Of a stretch of DNA of 64,000 bases, positions 42,678 through 51,956 are shown one piece after another (position 1 is the first letter of the stretch; each line of letters begins with the position of its first letter). This DNA comes from Ovoidimarina sp038744785 (lineage in GTDB: Bacteria; Pseudomonadota; Alphaproteobacteria; Rhodobacterales; Rhodobacteraceae). Where the stretch lies: NCBI GenBank assembly GCA_038744785.1, contig JBCDLX010000012.1, forward strand, positions 62,001 to 126,000, written 5' to 3'. The notes beneath the pieces were generated by a model. It was not told where the DNA came from. It was given only the letters and a program-made list of their open reading frames with translations, and made no database searches. Made by a program: the position numbers and the translations under genes.

Positions 42678-43952
42678 TTAGGCTGCGATGAACTCGTTCC
42701 ACTTGCGGACCATGTATTGGTTCTCATCCATTACGGCGTTCCAGCAGGCCACGGCCCCCATCCGGTCGTAGAAGGAGCCACCGTCACGCACGGCGCCGGC
42801 ATTCTCCATCACGTCACCGAACGGGTTCGTGATATCGCCCTGGGCTTCCTTGCCTTCGAACCAGAAGCCCCATTCGTCTTCGGACATAAAGTTCTTGGAG
42901 GTTTCCGGCACGGCGGAGTAGTAGCCCTGACGCATCAGGAAGCCGCCAACCCAACCGCTGAGATACCAGTTGATGTATTCGTAGGCGGCATCCAGCTCTA
43001 TCCCCGATAGGGACGCTGACAGGCCAATGCCGCCACCCCAGGACCGGTAGCCTTCTTCCAGCGGCTGGTACACGCAGGGGATGCCCTGAGAGCGGACCGC
43101 GGTGATTGCTGGCGACCACATCGATTGGATTACAACCTCGCCCGAGGCCATGAGGTTCACCGACTCGTCAAACGACTTCCAGAAGGCCCGGAACTGGCCA
43201 TTCTTCTTGGCTTCGGTGAAGATACCTAGCGTCAGGTCGATCTCTTCCCTAGTCATGTTGCCCTTGTCCGGATAGGTGTATTCGCCCATCGACTCTACGA
43301 CCATCGCCATGTCCATGATCCCGATGGAAGAGATGTCGAGGATCGACGCCTTGCCCTTGAATTCCGGGTTCAAAAGCTCCGACCAGTTGCTGATCGGGCG
43401 GCCGATCAGGTCGGGGCGGATGCCCAGCGTGTCGGCGTTGTAGATGGTCGGGATCAGAGTCATGTAGCCCGATTCCTCGTCCACAAAGTCCGTCCCATTC
43501 ACACCAGAGGTGAAGCCCACGGTGTGCGGCGCAGTACCTTGGGCAATCACGCTTTCGGGGGTCAGTTTCCCGTTGCGGAAAATGCCGACGATCTTGTCGT
43601 AATTGTCAATCTTGGACGTATCCATCGCCTGCAGATTGCCAGTGGGCCAAACCTTCTTGCAGATCCAGTACTCGATATCCGCGATGTCGAAGCTGTCGGG
43701 CTGGGTCGCGGCGCGCTGTGTCACGCTGTCGGAATCAAGCGCCGTCATCTCAAGCGTAAAGCCAAGGTCGTCCTTGACCTTTTTTGCCACCTCATTGAGG
43801 TTAGACACCCCGGTGCCAAACTGGCGCAAGGTGATGTTTTTCGTCTCTTGTCCCCATACCATTGGAGCCGGAAGCGCGGCGGCCGCCACTGCCGCGCCAC
43901 CCGTCTTCAAAAGCGAGCGACGCGAGTATCGTACTTTCGAAATTGTCGTCAT
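42678..43952 (-). CDS. ABC transporter substrate-binding protein, spermidine/putrescine type (second operon)
   Basis: A 424-residue exported protein. A twin-arginine signal YSRRSLLKTGGAAVAAAALP is followed by a PotD-like fold starting NITLRQFGTGVSN. The motifs GRPISNWSELLNPEFKGKASILD and AAYEYINWYLSGW fit the larger PotD/PotF relatives. It lies between the ATPase gene (29 bases upstream) and the permeases. The ligand is unknown; the racemase downstream argues against a plain polyamine. Confidence 0.9.
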   Translation of the reverse strand: MTTISKVRYSRRSLLKTGGAAVAAAALPAPMVWGQETKNITLRQFGTGVSNLNEVAKKVKDDLGFTLEMTALDSDSVTQRAATQPDSFDIADIEYWICKKVWPTGNLQAMDTSKIDNYDKIVGIFRNGKLTPESVIAQGTAPHTVGFTSGVNGTDFVDEESGYMTLIPTIYNADTLGIRPDLIGRPISNWSELLNPEFKGKASILDISSIGIMDMAMVVESMGEYTYPDKGNMTREEIDLTLGIFTEAKKNGQFRAFWKSFDESVNLMASGEVVIQSMWSPAITAVRSQGIPCVYQPLEEGYRSWGGGIGLSASLSGIELDAAYEYINWYLSGWVGGFLMRQGYYSAVPETSKNFMSEDEWGFWFEGKEAQGDITNPFGDVMENAGAVRDGGSFYDRMGAVACWNAVMDENQYMVRKWNEFIAA

Positions 43953-43980
43953 GGTTCGTCCTCTTCTGTTGAAGGTCTCT

Positions 43981-44961
43981 TTATCCGGCCAGGGCGTGCG
44001 CAGCCTCAGCCTCCCAGTCGAGGCCGATGGCCTCGCCCAGCTCTTTCGGATTGCCGAAGAATTCCGTGTCCGTCAGCAGTGCAGTCACCTCCTGCTCACC
44101 GGGAACGGTGGCGGTGAGCGCGACATGCGTGCCTTGGTATTCGATATTCGTGATGGTGCCGGGCAGTTTTGCTCCGTAGGTGGCCAATTGCATTGCATCG
44201 GATCGCACGGCGACCAGTCCCTCGGGCATCGATACAACGTTGTGCGATCCTAGGAAGCGCGCGACGAAAGCTGTCTTGGGCGCGTTGAATACGTCACGTG
44301 TCTTGCCTGCCTGTTCGATCCTTGCGTCGTTCATGACGACAATCTCGTCCGCCAGTGCGAGGGCCTCGTCCTGCCCATGCGTCACGTGGACAAACGTAAT
44401 ACCCAGTTCGCGCTGAAGCTTTTTCAGCTCCGCGCGCATCCTGATCCGAAGAAACGGATCCAAAGCCGACAAGGGTTCGTCCAAAAGCAGGACATCCGGC
44501 TTTGTGATAAGCGCCCGCGCCAGGGCAGCGCGTTGTTGCTGTCCGCCCGAAAGCTGTGCGGGAAGCCTGTCAGCCAAAGCGGCCATGTCGACCAGTTCGA
44601 GCATCTCGCCCGCCTGGCCATAACGTGTCGCCGCGTCGACACCCGCCATCTTAAGGCTGAAAGCGACGTTGTCGCGCACGCTCAGATGCGGGAATAGTGC
44701 GTAGCTCTGGAACATCATCGCGGTTCCGCGCTTGGCCGGCGGCAAATTGGAAATGTCGCGACTACCAATCGTTACCGAACCGTCTGAAACACTTTCATGG
44801 CCCGCGATCATCCGAAGGGTCGATGATTTCCCGCACCCCGATGGTCCAAGAAGGCAGGCATATGTCCCGGTGCTGAAGTGATAGCTGATCGCGTCTACGG
44901 CGACTGTGTCCCCATAACGTTTTGTAAGGCTGATCAGTTCCAGATCCAACTTTTGGTTCAT
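43981..44961 (-). CDS. ABC transporter ATP-binding protein, PotA type (second operon)
   Basis: A 326-residue ATPase with Walker A GPSGCGKSS, Q-loop FQSYALFPH, signature LSGGQQQRAALARAL, Walker B VLLLDEPLSALD and H-loop VTHGQDEAL. A TOBE domain fills the C-terminus. It starts MNQKLDLELISLTKRYG at 44961 and is the first gene of a five-gene operon (ATPase, binding protein, two permeases, racemase). Probably regulated by the divergent GntR protein. Confidence 0.93.
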   Translation of the reverse strand: MNQKLDLELISLTKRYGDTVAVDAISYHFSTGTYACLLGPSGCGKSSTLRMIAGHESVSDGSVTIGSRDISNLPPAKRGTAMMFQSYALFPHLSVRDNVAFSLKMAGVDAATRYGQAGEMLELVDMAALADRLPAQLSGGQQQRAALARALITKPDVLLLDEPLSALDPFLRIRMRAELKKLQRELGITFVHVTHGQDEALALADEIVVMNDARIEQAGKTRDVFNAPKTAFVARFLGSHNVVSMPEGLVAVRSDAMQLATYGAKLPGTITNIEYQGTHVALTATVPGEQEVTALLTDTEFFGNPKELGEAIGLDWEAEAAHALAG

Positions 44962-45102
44962 GCTATCCCCACAGAAGATAACCTCAAGCTGGTCCGTGGC
45001 CGTTACCCCGGGCAAGGTGAAAACTAATTGGCGGGGTCAGAGAATGCCGTACTGCCCGGATCAAAACAGTTCGGGGGAGTATTGTGCAAATTTTAAGCGG
45101 AT

Positions 45103-45114
45103 ATTGTATACGAT
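45103..45114. promoter_or_regulatory. Candidate GntR (FCD-type) operator
   Basis: ATTGTATACGAT is a near-palindrome centred on GTATAC that resembles operators of FCD-type GntR regulators. It lies 70 bases upstream of the GntR start and 141 bases upstream of the divergent ATPase start. Binding is inferred from position and shape only. Confidence 0.35.
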
Positions 45115-45184
45115 CCCATTCCGATTTGTGTGAAGGATTGAGTTCCAGCGTCTGCTGTGCAGGTTGATGTGGAGGAGGTGCCGT

Positions 45185-45874
45185 ATGACAGCGATGGCGG
45201 AAACAAGACCGGTGCCCGCGACTGCGATTGCCGATCAATTGACCGAAGCGATCCACGAACATCGGTTGCAACCTGGGGCCAAGCTGCGGGAGGATGAGGT
45301 GTGCGAGATCTTTGGCGTCAGCCGCACCATTGTCCGCCAGGCGCTTCGTTCTTTGGAATTTGAAGGTCTGCTGACCATCGAGAAGAACCGTGGTGCCTTT
45401 GTTTCCAAGCCGACGCTTAAAGAAGCACACGAGGTTTTTCAGGCACGCGCCCTGCTTGAGCCGACCACAGCGCGCGCTGCCGCAGAACGTGCAAGCAACG
45501 CCGATGTCGCGCTGCTGGAACAACACATCCAGGCAGAACACGTCGCGCTGGACAGCGATGAGCCCGGCCTTGCTTTGAAGCTCTCCGGCGACTTCCATTT
45601 GGAGATCGCCCGCATTGCCGACCAACACACAATCGAACAGTTTCTGCGGCAGCTCATTTCACGCTCATCGCTAGTCATCGCGCTTTATTGGCGGCGGCGA
45701 AACGCCCTCTGCGAAAGCAATGCGCATCACGCCCTTCTGGATTCGCTTCGCAATCGCGATGGCGCGAGTGCCGAAGAGCTGATGAAAGGGCATTTGCTCG
45801 ATATCTACTCCCAGCTCGACCTGCGGGAGCGTGAGGATGGCGGGACCTCGCTTCGTGATGCACTGAAGCGATGA
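45185..45874 (+). CDS. GntR-family transcriptional regulator, FCD type
   Basis: A 229-residue regulator. The N-terminal winged helix is AIADQLTEAIHEHRLQPGAKLREDEVCEIFGVSRTIVRQALRSLEFEGLL. The helical FCD effector domain has LLEPTTARAAAER and the metal-type histidines in DFHLEIARIADQH and NAHHALLDSL. The start at 45185 has a strong GGAGGTG upstream; the longer frame from 45164 is not needed. It is divergent from the second ABC operon and coupled to the GNAT gene by ATGA. Confidence 0.9.
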   Translation: MTAMAETRPVPATAIADQLTEAIHEHRLQPGAKLREDEVCEIFGVSRTIVRQALRSLEFEGLLTIEKNRGAFVSKPTLKEAHEVFQARALLEPTTARAAAERASNADVALLEQHIQAEHVALDSDEPGLALKLSGDFHLEIARIADQHTIEQFLRQLISRSSLVIALYWRRRNALCESNAHHALLDSLRNRDGASAEELMKGHLLDIYSQLDLREREDGGTSLRDALKR

Positions 45875-46701
45875 CGAAGTGCCGCAATGCGACTAGGGCT
45901 GAGCTTGAGCAGATCCTGGATTGGGCCGCAGAAGAAGGCTGGAACCCCGGTCTGGATGACGCCGAAGCGTTCTACGCAGCGGACCCCAACGGGTTCTATG
46001 TGGCGGTCGACGAAGCTGATCGGCCGATTGCATCCATTTCCGTAGTCAATCACACGCCGGATTTCGCCTTCCTCGGGCTCTACATCGTCAAGCCAGAATT
46101 CCGCGGCCAAGGAATTGGTCTTTCGCTGTGGACCCATGCCCTCAAACATGCGGACAGTCGAACTATCGGACTTGATGGTGTTGAGGCGCAGCAGGCCAAT
46201 TATCGTGTTTCAGGATTTGTCTCTGCAGGTGGAACAACAAGGTTCATGGGCAGCCTGGCCGGTCAGCGACAGACCAACATACGTGAAGCCGCGCCCCATG
46301 ACCTATTGCGGCTGATTGAAATGGAGGGGAACGCGTCCGGTGTCGTTAAGCCGGACTATCTGGTGGAATGGCTCTCGGAGTCGCCCAAGCGCAAGACCAT
46401 TACTCTTGAAACGTCTCAGCCAATGGGCGGCTTTGCCACGATCCGCGCGTGCCGTTCCGGGGCAAAGATTGGCCCAATTGTCGCGACCGATGCCGAGACC
46501 GCGTTCAATCTGACTGCGCATGCCGCCACACTGTTCGATGGCCCATTGACAATTGATGTCCCGGACTCTGCAGATGGAATGAAAAACCTTTGCGAGCAGA
46601 TGGGCTTCGAACCAGGTTTCAGAACCGCACGCATGTACCGAGGCGAGCCCCCGAATTCCGACGCCAATATGTTTGCGGTTTCAAGTTTGGAGTTGGGATA
46701 G
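45871..46701 (+). CDS. GNAT-family acetyltransferase with two domains
   Basis: A 276-residue protein. The N-terminal half is a GNAT domain with the acetyl-CoA loop VKPEFRGQGIGLSLWTHAL. The C-terminal half (about 150-276), including IRACRSGAKIGPIVATDAETAF, resembles the second acetyltransferase-like domain of DUF1248/YitH-type proteins. It begins by an ATGA overlap with GntR. Acetylation of an amine related to the imported substrate is a reasonable guess; the acceptor is not known. Confidence 0.87.
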   Translation: MTKCRNATRAELEQILDWAAEEGWNPGLDDAEAFYAADPNGFYVAVDEADRPIASISVVNHTPDFAFLGLYIVKPEFRGQGIGLSLWTHALKHADSRTIGLDGVEAQQANYRVSGFVSAGGTTRFMGSLAGQRQTNIREAAPHDLLRLIEMEGNASGVVKPDYLVEWLSESPKRKTITLETSQPMGGFATIRACRSGAKIGPIVATDAETAFNLTAHAATLFDGPLTIDVPDSADGMKNLCEQMGFEPGFRTARMYRGEPPNSDANMFAVSSLELG

Positions 46702-46973
46702 GCGACTTACTGGACCGAGCATGACCCAGTTTGGCAGCAGCAAGTAGCATAGTACTCGTTCAGCGGTGCTAAATCCTCAAGAAACGCGAACTTCCGATTC
46801 GAGCCGGAAGAAGACATTCACGCCGAAACTGAGGTTCAGGAATCGCCGCTGTCCGCTTGGCGCCGCAGACTTGTTGGGGTCTCTGACGGATTCGGCCTGT
46901 TCGATACACTGCAACGGCAGCTTAGTTTACGAAACGCGCTCAGCGCCGTTGCCCTGACGCCACCAGGAGAGGA

Positions 46974-48149
46974 CTATGAGCTCGCGAACCGCACAGCAGC
47001 CCTAGCAAGAATCATCTCTTCATTGGTGGGGATCACCATGACCCTAACTCGGCTCAATTCAGCTGAGATGACAGTCCTGCACTCGGCGTTTCGAGCCGGG
47101 TCGACCTCGATTCCGATCCACTCCATCCCTTCGCATATACGCTGTCGTATCTCGGCAGAGTTTTCACCAATCCCACCAGTAAACACTAGAACGTCGACAC
47201 CCTTAAGCGCCGCCGCCAGCGCCCCAAGCTCTCGCCTGATCCTGAATACGTAATAGTCGATTGCGCCCTGCGCCTCTGGCGTATCGGCGGCAAGCAGGGT
47301 TCGCATGTCGGACGAAAGTCCAGATAATCCATACAGTCCCGACTGGCGGTAAAGAACGTCCGCAATCTCATCCGCATTCATCCCCTCCTGCTGCAACATG
47401 TACAGCACGACGCCAGGATCTAGCTGTCCGCTGCGTGTCCCCATTGGAAGACCATCAAGCGCGGAAAATCCCATGGAAGAAGCAACAGATCGACCGCCCA
47501 GGACAGCGCACATGGACGCGCCATTGCCAAGATGTGCAATGATCCCGCGGCCTTGATGGAGAAGCGGCGCAATACTGCGAAGCTTGCCGGAGACATAATC
47601 GTAGCTCAAGCCGTGAAATCCGTACCGCCGGACACCTGCGTCGTAGTATCGCTTCGGAAGAGCGAATGTGTCGTTCACCCATGGATGCGTCCGGTGAAAC
47701 GCTGTGTCAAAGCATGCCACCTGCACTGCGCCCGGAAAGGCAAGTTGCGCCGCGCGAACGCCCGCTAGGCTGTATGTCTGGTGGAGAGGCGCGAATGGGA
47801 CATATTGCTCTAGTGTATCAAGGACAGTTTCGTCAATCAGGATAGGCTTTGAGTAAACTGGTCCTCCGTGCACTACCCGGTGCCCGATCGCCCGTATATT
47901 AATCCCCGGCATCAGTTCCTGCTGCAAAGTCAGGAATGCCTTTATGGAGTCCGCGTGTGTCTTTGCGCCAACCAAGGCCCGATTGATCGTCTGACCGTCT
48001 GTGGCCTCGGCGATCAGATGTGGGGCGTCTCCAATCCGCTCGACCTGCCCATGCCACTGGATTTGCGGGTCCCCCTCTCCGCTCAGCGCGTAGAATGCAA
48101 ACTTGAGGGACGAAGAGCCAGCATTCAATGCCAGCACATGCTCAGACAC
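46974..48149 (-). CDS. ackA: Acetate kinase
   Basis: A 391-residue kinase. The family signatures are present: LALNAGSSSLKFAFY at the start, RRYGFHGLSYDYV, IIAHLGNGASMCAV and VFTGGIGENSAEIR. The enzyme makes ATP and acetate from acetyl phosphate (or another acyl phosphate). It starts with GTG at 48149, overlapping the phosphotransacetylase stop by eight bases, so the two enzymes form an acyl-CoA to acyl phosphate to ATP route. Last gene of the fabI-DUF3141-pta-ackA operon. Confidence 0.95.
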   Translation of the reverse strand: MSEHVLALNAGSSSLKFAFYALSGEGDPQIQWHGQVERIGDAPHLIAEATDGQTINRALVGAKTHADSIKAFLTLQQELMPGINIRAIGHRVVHGGPVYSKPILIDETVLDTLEQYVPFAPLHQTYSLAGVRAAQLAFPGAVQVACFDTAFHRTHPWVNDTFALPKRYYDAGVRRYGFHGLSYDYVSGKLRSIAPLLHQGRGIIAHLGNGASMCAVLGGRSVASSMGFSALDGLPMGTRSGQLDPGVVLYMLQQEGMNADEIADVLYRQSGLYGLSGLSSDMRTLLAADTPEAQGAIDYYVFRIRRELGALAAALKGVDVLVFTGGIGENSAEIRQRICEGMEWIGIEVDPARNAECRTVISAELSRVRVMVIPTNEEMILARAAVRFASS

Positions 48150-49536
48150 CAGCTACCTCCTTCTGGCGCGCGGCATGCAACGCAGCGACGGCGCAGGACG
48201 CAAGACGGGATGTATCGTCATCGGCACGCGACGTCAGGATGATCGGGGCCGAAGCCCCAAGAACAATGCCGGCCGCCTCGGCATGCGAGATGTATGTCAG
48301 TTGTTTTGCCAGCATGTTGCCCGCATCAATGTTCGGGGCGACAAAAACATCGGCGTGCCCCGCAACCGGCGAAGTAATTCCTTTGGTCCGAGCTGCCCCA
48401 AGATCAACTGCATTGTCCATGGCTAGCGGTCCGTCGACGATACCGCCAGTGATCTGACCGCGCTCAGACATCTTGGCCAGAAGCGCGGCATCTACTGACG
48501 ACGGCATCTTGGGATTGATCGTTTCGATGGCAGACAGGACACTAACCTTGGGTTCTTCAATCCCAAGCGAGTGGGCCAGATAAATCGCATTCTGCACGAT
48601 ATCAGCCTTTGTTTCCAAGTCTGGAGCGATGTTGATAGCGGCGTCCGTCACAAGAATGGGCCGCGTCATCCCCGGTACATCCATAACGAAGATGTGCGAC
48701 AACCGGCGGCCGGCCCGAAGTCCGTTTTCACGCCGCAGAACCGCATGCAACAAAACGTCCGTGTGCAGATAACCTTTCATAAGAGCATGGGCTTTGCCGG
48801 ACGCCACAAGATCGACAGCGGCGCCTGCCGCCGCTTCGTGACTCTGGGCAGGGATAATCTCGACTCCGGAAAGGTCGGCACCCAAAGCATATGCAGCGGC
48901 GGAAATTTTGCCCGGGTCACCGACCAGTAGAGGCACGATAATACTGTTCTTCGCCGCTAGAAGCGCACCACCCAGCGAGTTCTCCTCTTCGGGTGCAACC
49001 ACAGCTGTCGGCATCGGATCAAGTGGTCGTGCACGCGCAAGCAAGGCCTCGAAATGGCGATGCCGCTGCACGATCAACCCTGGCACCTCCAAATCATCAA
49101 ACGTCAGATGCTGCTGCGGCGGAGTGGCCTGCAGTTCGCCGGTAACCATCAGGGCATTGTCGCCGGCCCGGCGGACCTCTGCCGCGCACAATATATCTCC
49201 ACTATCCAGCTTTTCGGAGATCGTGACCTTTGCGATCAGTTCGTCACCCGCGGTCGCAGCATAGTGAAAAACCAGATCGGCCCGGCGCACTTGCGTCCCT
49301 GCCCCTGGCAGGATGTTGCCCAGCACAGCCGAGACCAGACTTGCAGACCAAAGAGCGGGAGCCACCGCCTCGGACCTCCCGTCGCCATCACCATCGAAGG
49401 CTTCCAAATGAAGCGGATTGTGGTTTCCCGAAGCCGACGCGAACGCATAAAGGTCATCGGCTGTGCAAAGCCTCGGCAAGGATGCCGTGTCTCCGACGCT
49501 CAACTCGTCCAAGGTCCGGTTTTCGCGGACCTTCAT
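48142..49536 (-). CDS. Bifunctional MaoC-like hydratase / phosphate acetyl(butyryl)transferase
   Basis: A 464-residue fusion. Residues 1-140 form a hot-dog MaoC-like domain (LCTADDLYAFASASGNHNPLHL is the hydratase signature). Residues about 150-464 form a PTA/PTB acyltransferase (NSIIVPLLVGDPGKI, GKAHALMKGYLHTDVLL, FVAPNIDAGNMLAKQL). It would convert an acyl-CoA to an acyl phosphate for the adjacent acetate kinase. The hydratase part suggests acyl-CoAs longer than acetyl-CoA. The start at 49536 has GGAGG and an ATGA overlap with the DUF3141 gene. Confidence 0.92.
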   Translation of the reverse strand: MKVRENRTLDELSVGDTASLPRLCTADDLYAFASASGNHNPLHLEAFDGDGDGRSEAVAPALWSASLVSAVLGNILPGAGTQVRRADLVFHYAATAGDELIAKVTISEKLDSGDILCAAEVRRAGDNALMVTGELQATPPQQHLTFDDLEVPGLIVQRHRHFEALLARARPLDPMPTAVVAPEEENSLGGALLAAKNSIIVPLLVGDPGKISAAAYALGADLSGVEIIPAQSHEAAAGAAVDLVASGKAHALMKGYLHTDVLLHAVLRRENGLRAGRRLSHIFVMDVPGMTRPILVTDAAINIAPDLETKADIVQNAIYLAHSLGIEEPKVSVLSAIETINPKMPSSVDAALLAKMSERGQITGGIVDGPLAMDNAVDLGAARTKGITSPVAGHADVFVAPNIDAGNMLAKQLTYISHAEAAGIVLGASAPIILTSRADDDTSRLASCAVAALHAARQKEVAGV

Positions 49537-51941
49537 CCAACCTCCGACTTCTTGGTTGTGGTGCCCGTTTTTCGGGATGGGTCGGCGCGCGTGCGTTTCC
49601 TTCCCTCTGAATTCAGATTCAATGCGTCGCAAAGTTCTTGTGCCATTGCCCGTGCTGCATCTGAACTTGGCCTTATTTCGCCAAGAATACTGTCGATCAA
49701 ATCGACCGTCTGCTTACGTTCTGCATCGGTCGGCAGCAACTGAGGCAGTGTCTGGACTGCGCCCTTTTCATCGAACGTTGCGATTATGGTCTGCTCTTGC
49801 AGCATCCGCCGCCGCGCTTCGACAGACAACGATCTGTAGGGCTCTTCATTTGAGAATATCTGCGCCCAACGATCCAGTATCTCGGACCGGAAGCTCTGAT
49901 GACCATGGGCCAGAAGGATGAGTATCCGCACAACCGCCTCAGCAACGCCACCTTGCGCCATGTGGGCAAGCGCGGTTTCGGCCTCCGGCAGAGATTTCAG
50001 GCTGTTGGGATCGGGCAGCGTTCGGTGCGCGGCGTTTCGTTTACCGAACCATACCGACAAAGGGCCACCCCAGATCGAATAGAAGGTCGCCTCGTACCAT
50101 GCGTCCCGAACATCCCGGGCGAGATCCATGGTCTGCACGATCCAGTCCCCGGCGAGCTTTTCCAGTTCCAAGAATGGGTTCTCAGGGTCAGCCGGTGCGC
50201 GACTGTGACGCGCCATTTCTGCCGCACGTTCGACACTGCTCGCCATCGGCGTTTGCGATGCCATCATAGCCCGCTGCATCCGAAGGGGATGCAGATCGCG
50301 CATCGCCTTTGCTGCAGTTGGCGTCGAGAAGGCCTGAACGATCGGGCGACCAAGCGTTTCGTAGACGCCGGCCTGAACCTCCGAAACATGCGCGACAGCG
50401 GCAAAGCTTGCTTCGTCCTGACGGCCGTCGTCCAGGGCTGCGACATCGGCCAGCGTACGCTCGACGAGGCGGACATCAAATGTTCGGTCTACGCCTTCAC
50501 CATCGACACCGTCGATCTGCATCTCATAAAGCCCCGGTGCCACGGCTTCGACTGTCTCAAGCACCGAAGCCATGCTCTTATGCTCTTTGCGCGCAACCTT
50601 CGAGGACACGAAGATTCCAAGATGCCCGATATCCTCGTGTAGCATGTAGACAATGCGCTGGCCACGCAGGCGTATCTCCTGCTCGTCAGCATAGGTTTCG
50701 GCGATCCAGTTCAGCGCCTGCTGTGGAGGCGTGATGTTGTCGCCGTGGCTTGCAAAGACAAAGATCGGACCTTTGATTGCCTTGATGTCCACCGGCACAC
50801 CTGATTCCACCTGTGCCGTGTTCTTGACCAACCGGTTTCCGACAAACAATTGTTCAACGATCCAGTGAATCTCGGCCTCGTTCAGGATGAAGAAGCCCCC
50901 CCACCAGCGCTCAAAGTCAATAAATCGTTTCCGCCCACCTTCGGGATCGCGATAGAGATCAAAATACTTGCCGAAGTAGTTCCGGCTGGGGTTCAGCTGT
51001 TCGAAATTCGAAACAAGATGCGCGCCGTCAAACTGCCCGGCACCCACGTCGGACCAGAACATCGGCTGCCAAGTTCCGCCCAGAATACCACCGTTGTAGC
51101 GCATTGGTTTTTCCCCGACTTCGCCCGACCACGGGGCGACCGGCGCGCCGTTCAGAACAAGTGGTCCAGTCAGATCAGGGTTGCAGGCTGCCATCAGTAG
51201 AACGGCCCACCCCCCCTGGCAGTTTCCTATCACAACAGGTTGCGGGCTTTCAGGATGAAGCTTGCGCACAGAGCGGACGAAACCAGCTTCGGCGTGCATT
51301 ATGTCAGCAAGGGTCTGACCCGGAACAGGGTCCCTTTCGAAGCTGACAAAATAGACGGGGTGTCCTTTCGAAAAAGCAACCCCAACCTGGCTGTCCGGCT
51401 TGAAACCACCAATACCGCCGCCATGCCCGGCCCTCGGATCGACGATAATATAGGGCCTTAATGCGGGATTAACCGTCTGTCCCTCGGGCGGTAGGATGCG
51501 TAGCAGTTGGTAGTTGCAGGGCCGGTCCAGTGTCTTGCCGTCAACCACGACCTCGTAGTCATAAACCAGAACCGGCGGGCATCCTGCGGCCTCGTGCTCT
51601 AGAAAGACATCGCCCCGTTCGCGCAGCGCATCCATCGTCAGAGCGACACGCTGGCTGGCATCTTTCACATACTCTGCCCACGCTTTCGCCGTCGCCTCAG
51701 GCGACGCAAAACGCCGGGCAAGCCCGCCAAAACTCTGAATAAGCTTTCGGGTCCGTTCGCTATGTTCTTCCGAGATACGTCGTGACTGCACCGAGGCAGC
51801 TTGCGACAAGATTTTTAACTGCCCGCCGGTCTGATCGGCGATCCCGGCCAGAGTATCAGCGGTCCGGTCATGAAACAGCGTCGCGTCATCTGCCAGATCG
51901 GAGCCGATCTGAGGAAGGTGTTTGTTTGCCGTGATATTCAT
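49533..51941 (-). CDS. DUF3141 protein (poly-hydroxyalkanoate synthase-like hydrolase)
   Basis: An 802-residue alpha/beta-hydrolase-type protein. The nucleophile motif G239-N-C241-Q-G243 has cysteine as in PHA synthases. Other PHA-synthase-like parts are PYIIVDPRAGHGGGIGGFKPDS and PIFVFASHGDNITPPQQAL (acid and base regions). The N-terminal 100 residues are helical and resemble phasins. Linked by ATGA to the MaoC-Pta gene and 15 bases after fabI. The exact reaction is unknown; hydroxyacyl-CoA or polymer handling is the likely theme. Confidence 0.87.
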   Translation of the reverse strand: MNITANKHLPQIGSDLADDATLFHDRTADTLAGIADQTGGQLKILSQAASVQSRRISEEHSERTRKLIQSFGGLARRFASPEATAKAWAEYVKDASQRVALTMDALRERGDVFLEHEAAGCPPVLVYDYEVVVDGKTLDRPCNYQLLRILPPEGQTVNPALRPYIIVDPRAGHGGGIGGFKPDSQVGVAFSKGHPVYFVSFERDPVPGQTLADIMHAEAGFVRSVRKLHPESPQPVVIGNCQGGWAVLLMAACNPDLTGPLVLNGAPVAPWSGEVGEKPMRYNGGILGGTWQPMFWSDVGAGQFDGAHLVSNFEQLNPSRNYFGKYFDLYRDPEGGRKRFIDFERWWGGFFILNEAEIHWIVEQLFVGNRLVKNTAQVESGVPVDIKAIKGPIFVFASHGDNITPPQQALNWIAETYADEQEIRLRGQRIVYMLHEDIGHLGIFVSSKVARKEHKSMASVLETVEAVAPGLYEMQIDGVDGEGVDRTFDVRLVERTLADVAALDDGRQDEASFAAVAHVSEVQAGVYETLGRPIVQAFSTPTAAKAMRDLHPLRMQRAMMASQTPMASSVERAAEMARHSRAPADPENPFLELEKLAGDWIVQTMDLARDVRDAWYEATFYSIWGGPLSVWFGKRNAAHRTLPDPNSLKSLPEAETALAHMAQGGVAEAVVRILILLAHGHQSFRSEILDRWAQIFSNEEPYRSLSVEARRRMLQEQTIIATFDEKGAVQTLPQLLPTDAERKQTVDLIDSILGEIRPSSDAARAMAQELCDALNLNSEGRKRTRADPSRKTGTTTKKSEVG

Positions 51942-51956
51942 TTTATTGTCCTTTTC

